From assembly GCA_021811105.1 (NCBI GenBank), contig JAJZPM010000010.1, positions 1-64,000 of the forward strand: 64,000 nt of DNA, written 5' to 3'. Position 1 is the stretch's first letter. Every line of letters begins with the position of its first letter. Positions 55,780-64,000 of this stretch are shown here, piece by piece. A program made the position numbers and the translations under genes. The notes under the pieces are model-generated. The model was not told the origin of the DNA, did no database searches, and worked only from the letters and a program-made list of their open reading frames with translations. Source of the DNA: Nitrospirota bacterium. Lineage in GTDB: Bacteria; Nitrospirota; Thermodesulfovibrionia; Thermodesulfovibrionales; UBA6898.

Positions 55780-57729
55780 TTACCAGCCTCCGCCACCGCC
55801 CCCGCCGCCTCCGCCGCCCGACGAACCGCCCCCACCCCCGCCGGAACCGGAGCCGGGTGCTGCAGACGAAGACGATATCGCCCCGGAAAACGAACTTCCG
55901 AGTGACGATGCGAAGTCGCCCGAGGTCATGCCCGCGAAAGAGGAGCCGGAAAACCATGCGGGCGAATAGGTCCCTGCCTTGCCGGAGGAAGAGAGGACAT
56001 CTGAAAATTGCTCTGCCCATTGCTGCTCCAGACCGAGTGCCAGGGCGTAAGGGAGGTAGCGCTCGAAAAGTTCGGGCGTACGCTCCGGAGGATTCAGCAT
56101 GTTCATCCGGTCTTCTTCAGCAGCGGCCAGGAATCTCTTGAAGCCCTCGACTGCGTCCAGTAATGTCCTGCCGGCCTTTGTCGGTGCCTTCAGCAGGTGA
56201 TAGAAGGCGTAGTTTGCGAGACCTGCCAAAAGGAGAAAGATGATCGTCGTAACAGATGTCGCATAGCCGAGTATGGATATGCCGAAGACCTCTCCCGCGA
56301 TGAAAGGCAGTGAGAAGAGGGTCAGGAAAAGGGCGCCGCCCGCATCCAGGATCCTTACGCCGCGGTCCCTGATCGCATGCCGCCACTTCACCACTATCTC
56401 GTTGACGAGGGCCGCGACGGCTATGGACCAGATCGACAGCCAGACACAGATGAAGAGGAAAACGGGGATTTTTCCGCCCGATGAGGCCTCAAATATACCG
56501 GAAAGCACAAGCATCACTGTCGTGAGGGACATCCCGGCGCAAAAGTAGCCCTGGTTCGTTATAAAATATATCTTCTCGTACTTCCTGGCAAGGTAGTCCC
56601 TGAAAGCCTTTATCGCCGTCCTGATCGTGTCATGATGTGTCTTTTCGAGAATTATTTCACGGTTGCCGCCGAGGAGGTCTTTTAGCACCCCTTCCTCTTC
56701 GGCCGGGAGGGGTGCGCCTCCGTCCTTTTTCTTCAGGGTGAATGTGCCGTCATCTTCTCTGATTGTGATGCGGCCCTTCACCGCCATGTCGATGATCGCC
56801 GAGGCCAGTGTCCGGTCGTCATATCCCATCTTCGTGATGTACCGCATGACTGCGGGTGACATGCCTCCCGGAGGAGTATAGCGGGTCACGATGATTCCCG
56901 GTGCGGGGTCCTTCCCCACCATTGTCCAGACAATGAGATAGTATATGACGATTACGATCAGCCCGAGCACGGCGAGTATCTTGCCGAGATTATCGCGAAG
57001 GAACCAACCCGCTTTTTCCTGCATGTCAGGTTCGTGGACATAGCCTTTCGGCCACGAGACGACAACGGTGAGGCCTTCGTGGGGTCCGAGGGGTCTGGTT
57101 GCAGCAAACTGTGCGACATTCGATTTGTCGATGCTTGCAGTATAGTCTTTGCCCTTTGCTCCCTGAGGGCCTGTATAGCCTTCCAGCGACATGCCTTTGT
57201 CTGCCGCTCCGTCCGGCAACATGACCGAGGCCGATGCCTCGTCGATTGGGAATTCCCACCCGTTTCCGGTGACGTTCCAGTAGAGCTCGTCGTGGTCGCT
57301 GAAGAAGCCGAGCTGACGGTCCGTGCGATAGGTAATCGTATAGGTATATTCGCCCGGCTCCAGGAACGTCTTCTCGTCTCCTATGTAGACCCGCGTCCCG
57401 TTGGACAACGATTCCTGATGGTAGGGCTCCGGACTCCCGTTCTTCAGCACGCTGTTGACCGAGAAACCCACGGTGATCCGGTTCCCTTGGCTGTCCCGGT
57501 AGGTCGTAGGAAAGTCCCGGTAGATGCCCCGCTTGATCTTCGTCCCCTCGGCCCTGACCGCGATTGTCTCCCTTACGGTCATCGTGGAGTCCTGATGGAC
57601 GGTTATTTCGGACCTGAAGGAAAGGATCCGCTCGCCGGGAGCGGCAGGCGCTTTGACGTCCGCAGCGAATACTGAGGGCGGCACCAACAGCCGGATGACG
57701 CAGAGAATTGCGAAAAAACCTTTTTTCAT
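55780..57729 (-). CDS. DUF2207 membrane protein with poly-Gly C-terminus
   Basis: Signal peptide, ILSFRSEITVHQDSTMTVRETIAVRAEGTKIKRGIYRDFPTTY, terminal GGGGGGSSGGGGGGGGGGGW. Confidence 0.9.
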   Translation of the reverse strand: MKKGFFAILCVIRLLVPPSVFAADVKAPAAPGERILSFRSEITVHQDSTMTVRETIAVRAEGTKIKRGIYRDFPTTYRDSQGNRITVGFSVNSVLKNGSPEPYHQESLSNGTRVYIGDEKTFLEPGEYTYTITYRTDRQLGFFSDHDELYWNVTGNGWEFPIDEASASVMLPDGAADKGMSLEGYTGPQGAKGKDYTASIDKSNVAQFAATRPLGPHEGLTVVVSWPKGYVHEPDMQEKAGWFLRDNLGKILAVLGLIVIVIYYLIVWTMVGKDPAPGIIVTRYTPPGGMSPAVMRYITKMGYDDRTLASAIIDMAVKGRITIREDDGTFTLKKKDGGAPLPAEEEGVLKDLLGGNREIILEKTHHDTIRTAIKAFRDYLARKYEKIYFITNQGYFCAGMSLTTVMLVLSGIFEASSGGKIPVFLFICVWLSIWSIAVAALVNEIVVKWRHAIRDRGVRILDAGGALFLTLFSLPFIAGEVFGISILGYATSVTTIIFLLLAGLANYAFYHLLKAPTKAGRTLLDAVEGFKRFLAAAEEDRMNMLNPPERTPELFERYLPYALALGLEQQWAEQFSDVLSSSGKAGTYSPAWFSGSSFAGMTSGDFASSLGSSFSGAISSSSAAPGSGSGGGGGGSSGGGGGGGGGGGW

Positions 57730-57998
57730 CGTTCCCGTCCTCTCCCTCTCAACAGAGCAGCAGTCGCCTCTATTTTACATAAAGCGGGAGGTTTGGGGAA
57801 AAACTTTTCTGTTGGATTTTGGGCGACATGAAAGTGGTGGTGCGCAACCGTCAGATCTGAGAGAATCAAGCTGCGTTGCGGGCCGGCTGATGTCTCCGAT
57901 AGGCTTCCCCGCTGTTCATTTGTATATTTTTGAGTGACAATAATAATACAGGCCGGCGATGGAGGGATTCGGTTTGACTACTGCAAGGAGGAAGCAGC

Positions 57999-58853
57999 AT
58001 GAAGACAGGCTTTATAGGACTAGGTCATCTGGGCAAGGCGATGGCGAAGCGCCTGATATCAGAGGGAATGGAACTTATCGTCTGGAACAGGACGAGGGAA
58101 AAGGCATCTGAGCTGGAAGCGGAGATCGCCGAAAGCCCTTCGGGCGTCGCAGCAAAGACAGACATAATTTTTATGAACCTCTTCGACAGTGCTGCAGTCA
58201 GGGCGGTTTTGACGGACAAGGGAGGGCTCCTGGAAGCCGACTGCAGGGGAAAGATCGTCATCGACACTACGACGAACCACTTCAGGGACGTTGTCTCTTT
58301 TCACGAGATACTCCGTGAGCGCGGCGGGTCGTATCTCGAATGCCCGGTGCTCGGGAGCGTTGTCCCGGCTTCGCAGGGGAACCTCACAGTGCTGGTGAGC
58401 GGCGTCGGCGAGGCGTATGAAAAGGCGAAACCCCTCCTCGAAAAGATCGGCAAGCATATCTTTTATCTCGAAAAGCCGTCCCTTGCCGTTAAGATGAAGC
58501 TGATCAATAACCTCGCCCTCGGGGCCTTTATGGCTGCCATCGCCGAGGCGGTCGCCTTCGGCGAGAAGGCGGGTATAGAAAAAACGAAAGTGATAGACAT
58601 ACTCTCCGCTGGCGCCGGCAGCTCTCTGGTCCTTAACGCCAAGAAGGAAAAACTTCTCACAGAGGATTTCTCGGCGCATTTCTCCTGCTCACTCATCTAT
58701 AAGGACCTGCATTACCTCCAGGACCTTGCGTGGTCGCTGAAGATGCCGCTTTTCACCGGAAGCATCGCGAAGGAACTCTTCGGGATGACCTTGGCAAGGG
58801 GCATGGAGGGTCTCGATTTTTCCGCGGTCTATAAGCTCATGAAGGAGTATTGA
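57999..58853 (+). CDS. NAD(P)-dependent beta-hydroxyacid dehydrogenase family protein
   Basis: TGFIGLGHLGKAMAKRLISEGMELIVWNRT, LNNLALGAFMAAIAEAVAFGEKAG. Confidence 0.92.
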   Translation: MKTGFIGLGHLGKAMAKRLISEGMELIVWNRTREKASELEAEIAESPSGVAAKTDIIFMNLFDSAAVRAVLTDKGGLLEADCRGKIVIDTTTNHFRDVVSFHEILRERGGSYLECPVLGSVVPASQGNLTVLVSGVGEAYEKAKPLLEKIGKHIFYLEKPSLAVKMKLINNLALGAFMAAIAEAVAFGEKAGIEKTKVIDILSAGAGSSLVLNAKKEKLLTEDFSAHFSCSLIYKDLHYLQDLAWSLKMPLFTGSIAKELFGMTLARGMEGLDFSAVYKLMKEY

Positions 58854-58931
58854 GCGGGCTGATACGGCACAATCATCGCCGTATTACTGTGTGGCATCCC
58901 AAAAGTATTCCCGCGAAAGTAACGCCCCCCG

Positions 58932-58984
58932 CCCCCTCTTAACCCAAGAGGGGGTGCAGTTCCTCCCCTTAAGATAAGGGGAGG
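58932..58984. repeat. Two adjacent perfect 9-bp-stem hairpins
   Basis: CCCCCTCTT-aaccc-AAGAGGGGG and CCTCCCCTT-aagat-AAGGGGAGG. Confidence 0.85.
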
Positions 58985-59089
58985 TCAGGAGGAGTTATGA
59001 TTGGAAATCGAGCATCTCGGCATTATTGGTCGCTCATTCTCTATTTCCCAAGAAGTATCGAGCCCGAGGTGAAGCCATTGCGCGTTGGA

Positions 59090-59151
59090 TTTACGTTTAC
59101 GTGAATCGCATTCAATTCTGCCGATTGTATGGCGTTTTTCAGCGCGTCTGC
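59090..59151. repeat. Dispersed repeat family R2, copy
   Basis: TTTACGTTTACGTGAATCGCATTCAATTCTGCCGATTGTATGGCGTTTTTCAGCGCGTCTGCC. Confidence 0.7.
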
Positions 59152-60467
59152 CCTCGTCTCTCTCTGAAATCCTCGAAATTATATTTCTTCACCCCTAATT
59201 TCAATTGGTCGATTTCATGCGGGTCATAGCCCGAAAAAAGGTATGAAAAGACCGAGTTGTTCGTAAGAAGTGGATCTGTGTTTTCTCCGACGATGCCCTT
59301 TTCTTCGAGCACCCTCCAGTATTCCGTTCCCGGGATAGGAGAAAATTCAGTGAGGTGGATTCTTACGCCGAGTGACTCGAGAAAACGGATCCCTTCTCTT
59401 ACCTCCCCGAGCCCCTGTCCGGGAAGTCCGTACATGAGATAGACGCCGACTTCCTCTTTCGCAAAGCCACGGCGCTTCAGCACCTGCACTGCATGTTCCA
59501 GATCCTCGGAGGTTATCTTGCCGCCGCTTTGTTTCTGCCTCTCGGGATTGACAGTCTCTAGACCTAGCCTGATCGTCTTGAACCCGGAAGCCTTCATGAG
59601 GCCCGCAAGGTCATCGTCGACAAACCTGGCATGCAGTCCGTTCGGGCAATGAAAACGGGCGATGAGACCGGCACCTACTATCTTTTTGAGAACAGGTTTG
59701 ATATGCCGGTCGGGGTCGAAGAGCAGGGCGTCGTCATAGAATGCGAAATCCCTCACCCCGGAGTCATAGAGCTCCCGGATCTCCTGAACGACCTCAGACG
59801 TTTCCCGCCTGGCGAATTTCCTCTGGAGGACCGAAGAGGCGCAGTATGCGCAGGAAAAGGGACAGCCCGTTCCCGTGAGCAACGGTGCGAAGGGATAATC
59901 TGTGTAAAGGCCGAGTCTGCGATAGGGGACGGGTCCGCGGATTTTTTTCAGTCTGAACCCGAAGGTGTTGAAGATGAATTTAAGCTCCTCTCCGGCCGGT
60001 CCCCTATATATGAAATCAGCGCCCGAATTTTCAGATGCATGCCGCTCCCAGAGAGTGGCGTATATGCCGCCCAGGACGACCGGGATATTTCCGTACTCTT
60101 CCCTGATAATGCCGATGGCAGCTTGTATACCCGGGTACCAGTAGGACATGAGCGATGTTATGAAGACGAGATCGAAAGGCCCTTTCTCTCTTAGTCCCTT
60201 CCTGAACTCATCGACCGCAATCCCATATCTTCCGAACGTCCTCGGAATAGGCTTAAGACAGTCAGGCTTTGCAACCGGATGTTTCGGATACTTGCCTCTA
60301 CCCCATCCTACGCCGCGAAAGGAGCCGGTACAGTCGATCAGGGAGAGCTCCACGTCAAACGCGCTGAGCCATTCGGCCACCTTCAAAAGACCTAGCGGCC
60401 TTGACCAGAGGTTGGCGGCGGCAACATCATAGATCCAGGGGTTGACGAGGAGAATCCGGAGCTTCAA
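59139..60467 (-). CDS. B12-binding domain radical SAM protein (TTG start)
   Basis: KLRILLVNPWIYDVAAANLWSRPLGLLKVAEWL; TGTGCPFSCAYCASSVL (CxxxCxxC). Confidence 0.92.
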   Translation of the reverse strand: MKLRILLVNPWIYDVAAANLWSRPLGLLKVAEWLSAFDVELSLIDCTGSFRGVGWGRGKYPKHPVAKPDCLKPIPRTFGRYGIAVDEFRKGLREKGPFDLVFITSLMSYWYPGIQAAIGIIREEYGNIPVVLGGIYATLWERHASENSGADFIYRGPAGEELKFIFNTFGFRLKKIRGPVPYRRLGLYTDYPFAPLLTGTGCPFSCAYCASSVLQRKFARRETSEVVQEIRELYDSGVRDFAFYDDALLFDPDRHIKPVLKKIVGAGLIARFHCPNGLHARFVDDDLAGLMKASGFKTIRLGLETVNPERQKQSGGKITSEDLEHAVQVLKRRGFAKEEVGVYLMYGLPGQGLGEVREGIRFLESLGVRIHLTEFSPIPGTEYWRVLEEKGIVGENTDPLLTNNSVFSYLFSGYDPHEIDQLKLGVKKYNFEDFRERRGQTR

Positions 60468-60571
60468 ATCTGCCGGCAGGCCTTGGCTTCCCTTGCCTTC
60501 TCCACTTCTTCCCTCTTGGCCTCGAAGCCCTTCTTTCCCATCACATTCGCGAAATTGAGCGTTAACATCAT
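60464..60571 (-). CDS. Putative 35-aa small protein overlapping the radical SAM start
   Basis: Manual translation MMLTLNFANVMGKKGFEAKREEVEKAREAKACRQI*; GGAGGG upstream; 4-nt TTGA overlap with the radical SAM start. Confidence 0.5.
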   Translation of the reverse strand: MMLTLNFANVMGKKGFEAKREEVEKAREAKACRQI

Positions 60572-61003
60572 TCCCTCCGGAGATGAAGTCAGATCGGATT
60601 AGAGTATAATCTTACACCGGCCGGGAAAAAGCGCGCAACCCTTTTCGCATCGGAAAATCAGTTCCGGCCATCGATTCCGGTCAATCCGGCCGCCCCACAG
60701 GAAACTAATGGCCTTGAAACCGAAACACGCACCAAGATGTACTTCCCGTAATCAGCCCTGTAGCGTTTATGCCACACATGCAAGGTTGCCCTTGGAAAGA
60801 AACGCGTTGCCGGTAGCGACCGCGTGAGATGTACCCCTCCAAGTCAGAAAAAAACAGGCATGCTCATTTGCCGCAATATCCTCACAGAAAGTCGCACCAA
60901 GGTCGCTTCTGAAAAACACACGGGTTACAACTGGAAAGTCAGGGCAACGATACTCATTGCCGGAAAAGTCGCCTATCCCATCGCCTGGCCCTTTTCCCTT
61001 TCT

Positions 61004-63994
61004 TCATTTGGCCGTCTTTTCGCTCTCGTGAATCGATTCGAATATCTTCTGGGAAAGGATTCCAAACGCCGTATTCTGAAAGTCCTTATCGTCCATGTAT
61101 CGCGTAACGATCTTGTCGTTCTCTGCCATACGCTGGATCATTATTTCCTCGATCAACTTTCGAATTCCAAGCTGAAACTTATCGAGAGGGTTTGCCATGG
61201 CCGTGCTTATAATCTGCGGGTGGGTTGACGCCTTCTCCTTGATTTGTTCAAAGAACAATCGGTCTTCTTCGGTGAAGTCCGTGCCGAACCTCTCATTGAG
61301 TACCCGAATTATCTCCGACAACGGCGCTTTTTCATCTTTTGCTTTGCCCGTTCCGACATCCGTGGGGCTCTTCACCCCATAGGGCGCGCCCTCTTCTAGT
61401 GCGATAGCGCCTGAGAATACACGTTCAAGCCTGTAGTAGTGCAATCCAACCTCATCACTGATTCGCACAACTTCTTTATCCCTGCCGGAAGGAAGATGAG
61501 GGAGGAGAAACTTGCCATAACTGTATAGCATTTCAAGTTCCGGATCGGCATAAGGAATAATCTGACTAAGAAATGCATACACACTGACATAGCTGCTCAA
61601 CTTGTCACGAAATTCGACGCGTTTATCGTCCTCCTTAATGGCTTTGAATCGGTCTACCGCCGGTTGCAGATGGCGCTGCATGTGAGCGTGATCAGAGGGA
61701 TTTTGCGTCTCGGGCGATTTGTAAAAGACTTTGGCAAAGGCCTCAACTTCGCTCCAGTAGTAGACCTGTGCTTGGTCCAGCTCATGCTTCAGAGTTTCGA
61801 GTTTCTGTGGATCAGAACTGTCCTGCAGACTTGTTGCGTCGTAGTAGGGCTTAAACGCTTTGTATATATCTTCTGCACTATTCCGGAAGTCAAGGACAAA
61901 GGGGGCATCCTTGCCTAAAACGGTGCGGTTCAGTCTGGAAAGGGTCTGGACGGCCTGAACGCCGTCAAGTCTCTTGTCCACATACATGGTATGTAAAAGC
62001 GGCTGATCGTAGCCCGTCTGATATTTGTCGGCCACCAGCAAAACCTGGTAGTCTGGGGTATCGAAACGCTCTGGAAGAGCAGCCTCACTGATCGGCTTGT
62101 GCGTGATAATATCTATATTCATCCCTGGCTCGGTATATTCCAGCGCGGTTTCAGGGTCTTTGACGGTGCCGCTGAATGCCACAAGCAGACGTATATCGCT
62201 GTACCCATTCTCTTTTATATACCGCTGAAATGCCAGCATATAACGTACGGCATGCAGGCGGGATGACGTTACGACCATCGCTTTTGCCTTGCCGTGGATT
62301 CGGTTTTTTACATTGGCGCGGAAATGCTCGACCATTATTTCCGTTTTTTGCTCAATGTTGTGGGGATGCAGGCTCATGAATTTGGCGAGCACGCGGGTCG
62401 CTTTCTTCTTCGGCAGTTCGGGGTCTTCCTCCGCCTCCTTGACCAGCCGGTAATACGTTGCATAAGTAGTATAGTTACGAAGCACATCGAGAATGAAGCC
62501 TTCCTCGATAGCCTGTCTCATGCTGTAAGTATGGAACGCCTCTGGCTTCCCCGTAGAGCTCGGTCGGCCGAACAGCTCAAGAGTCTTTCCCTTTGGGGTA
62601 GCAGTAAAGGCGTAGAAACTCAGGTTAGGCTGTTTTCCCCGAGAAAGCATTATCTGGTTGAGGCGGTCTTCCCAGTCCGGCGTGGTTTCCTCATTTTCAG
62701 ACTCCTCCGGCGAGCCCAGGATAGCCTTCAGCTCACGGGCGGTCTCCCCTGTCTGGCTCGAATGGGCCTCATCCACGATCACCGCATACCTCCGCGCCGC
62801 AATCAGCTCTTCCCATTCTTTGGCCTGCTTCCTTTCTTCTTCTTTCGCCTGGTCCGCATTCTCCGCGCCTGCGATATGCAGGAGTCCGCGCAGCACAAAG
62901 GGAAATTTCTGTAGGGTGGTTATCACTATCTTTGTGCCGTCAACAAGTGCTGAGGCAAGCTGCTTTGAATCCTGATCGATTGCCTTGACCACACCTTGGG
63001 CATGCTCGATCTGATAAATAGCATCCTGCAACTGCCTGTCCAGCACTCTCCGGTCGGTAATCACGATGACGCAATCAAAAACTTTCTGATCTTTGTCATC
63101 GTGGAGACTCGCCAAACGATGGGAAAGCCATGATATGCTGTTCGTCTTGCCGCTTCCGGCTGAATGCTGGATCAGGTAATTTTGGCCCAGGCCTTCCGTG
63201 CGGCTGGCTTCCACCAGTTTCCGCGCTGCATCCAGCTGGTGGTAGCGGGGGAAAATCATTGTCTCCCTCGTAATGCGGCGGGAACCTCCCTGTCCGTCGT
63301 CGACCTTTTCATCCTTGCGCTCGATGAACATGAAATGCCCGATGATGTCGAGAAAACTTTCGAAGCGGAGAACGTCTTCCCAGAAATAGCCTGTGCGATA
63401 TCCTGAGGGATGCTGAGGGTTGCCGGCCCCACATTTTACCTCCCCGGGATTGCTGCCCCTGTTAAACGGCAGAAATTGTGTCTTTGTGCCGCGCAAACGG
63501 GTTGTCATATGCACCTCGTCGGGATCAGCGGCAAAGTGCACGAGCGCGCGAGTTTTGAACTGAAAAAGAGGAGTGCGAAAATCGCGGTCATTCTTGTATT
63601 GGTTAACTGCGTGCCGCCAGTTCTGGCCGGTGCCGGGATTTTTCAGCTCACACGTTGCCACGGGCAGACCATTGACCGCAAACACCAAATCCATAGTGTC
63701 GTTATTGTGAGGATGACACGGCACCTGCCGCGTCACCGTCAGTCGATTTCTTCCGAACAGGGTAAGTATTTCGTAGTTCAGCCCGTGGGCGGGTTTAAAG
63801 TAGGCGAGCCGGAACGTTTTGCCATAGAATTTGAAACCGTGACGGAGAACATGGAGAGAGCCTTTCGAGTCCAGCTCCTTTACGAGAGTCGCAACAATCA
63901 TTGCTTCAAGTTCCGTGCCGTGCAGCTTGAGCATCTGTTCCCACAACTTGGGCTGCGTATCCTGAAGAAATGCCGTCACCTGCTTGGGAAACAA
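61004..63994 (-). CDS. hsdR: Type I restriction enzyme R subunit (HsdR), 5' end may continue past the window
   Basis: DLVFAVNGLPVATCELKNPGTGQNWRHAVNQY; QHSAGSGKTNSISWL; VIVDEAHSSQTG; first codon is TTG at the window edge. Confidence 0.93.
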   Translation of the reverse strand: MFPKQVTAFLQDTQPKLWEQMLKLHGTELEAMIVATLVKELDSKGSLHVLRHGFKFYGKTFRLAYFKPAHGLNYEILTLFGRNRLTVTRQVPCHPHNNDTMDLVFAVNGLPVATCELKNPGTGQNWRHAVNQYKNDRDFRTPLFQFKTRALVHFAADPDEVHMTTRLRGTKTQFLPFNRGSNPGEVKCGAGNPQHPSGYRTGYFWEDVLRFESFLDIIGHFMFIERKDEKVDDGQGGSRRITRETMIFPRYHQLDAARKLVEASRTEGLGQNYLIQHSAGSGKTNSISWLSHRLASLHDDKDQKVFDCVIVITDRRVLDRQLQDAIYQIEHAQGVVKAIDQDSKQLASALVDGTKIVITTLQKFPFVLRGLLHIAGAENADQAKEEERKQAKEWEELIAARRYAVIVDEAHSSQTGETARELKAILGSPEESENEETTPDWEDRLNQIMLSRGKQPNLSFYAFTATPKGKTLELFGRPSSTGKPEAFHTYSMRQAIEEGFILDVLRNYTTYATYYRLVKEAEEDPELPKKKATRVLAKFMSLHPHNIEQKTEIMVEHFRANVKNRIHGKAKAMVVTSSRLHAVRYMLAFQRYIKENGYSDIRLLVAFSGTVKDPETALEYTEPGMNIDIITHKPISEAALPERFDTPDYQVLLVADKYQTGYDQPLLHTMYVDKRLDGVQAVQTLSRLNRTVLGKDAPFVLDFRNSAEDIYKAFKPYYDATSLQDSSDPQKLETLKHELDQAQVYYWSEVEAFAKVFYKSPETQNPSDHAHMQRHLQPAVDRFKAIKEDDKRVEFRDKLSSYVSVYAFLSQIIPYADPELEMLYSYGKFLLPHLPSGRDKEVVRISDEVGLHYYRLERVFSGAIALEEGAPYGVKSPTDVGTGKAKDEKAPLSEIIRVLNERFGTDFTEEDRLFFEQIKEKASTHPQIISTAMANPLDKFQLGIRKLIEEIMIQRMAENDKIVTRYMDDKDFQNTAFGILSQKIFESIHESEKTAK

Positions 63995-64000
63995 GGCGCG

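Noticed and set aside
55763-55969. Plus-strand ORF with a long proline run (PPPPPPPPPPPDEPPPPPPEPEPG)
   Set aside because: It is the complement of the poly-Gly tail of the DUF2207 protein.
1-64000. CRISPR array, tRNA or rRNA genes, intact transposase or prophage
   Set aside because: No regularly spaced direct repeats, cloverleaf-like or rRNA-like segments, or transposase/phage structural ORFs were seen on manual reading; formal tRNAscan/CRISPR tools were not available.

Overview
This is a 64 kb chromosomal window, about 55-60% GC by eye, densely coding and bacterial. Gene content suggests Nitrospirota or a Desulfobacterota-like lineage; that is an inference, since there is no rRNA to place it. 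No rRNA, tRNA, CRISPR array or intact transposase was found. The left half is mostly housekeeping: rsmI, a FadL-type porin, an acyl-CoA ligase, LemA/M48, nfo, lpxC, tldD, mtnP, an NtrC-type regulator, yebC, glmU, glmS, a UvrD-family helicase, gatC, panD, UPF0182 and hisH. A small accessory region (31.4-35.1 kb) holds a RelE/ParE-type TA pair and a type II R-M locus whose endonuclease appears frameshifted. A long co-directional run (37.9-54.9 kb) starts with glgC and continues into a complete but non-canonical chemosensory cluster: PATAN/DUF4388, CheY, CheA, ExeA-like AAA ATPase, CheW, two MCPs, CheW, HEAT-repeat protein, CheR, CheB, GAF protein and CheY. No flagellar genes are visible. The right end has a B12-binding radical SAM gene and a type I HsdR. 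Best leads: (1) a chemoreceptor with an N-terminal CxxCH motif and a C-terminal, apparently cytoplasmic PhnD-like binding domain; (2) two divergent promoters with matching TATGAC-N4-GTCATA palindromes at exactly -41.5, next to a Crp/Fnr gene; (3) small ORFs missing from the ORF track, including a 42-aa CxxC protein, a 27-aa Lys/Ala protein and a 35-aa peptide coupled to the radical SAM gene; (4) disrupted genes (receiver-GGDEF with a probable 8-bp deletion, frameshifted REase, YjbQ remnant); (5) at least two dispersed intergenic repeat families. All assignments are by eye; no database search was run.
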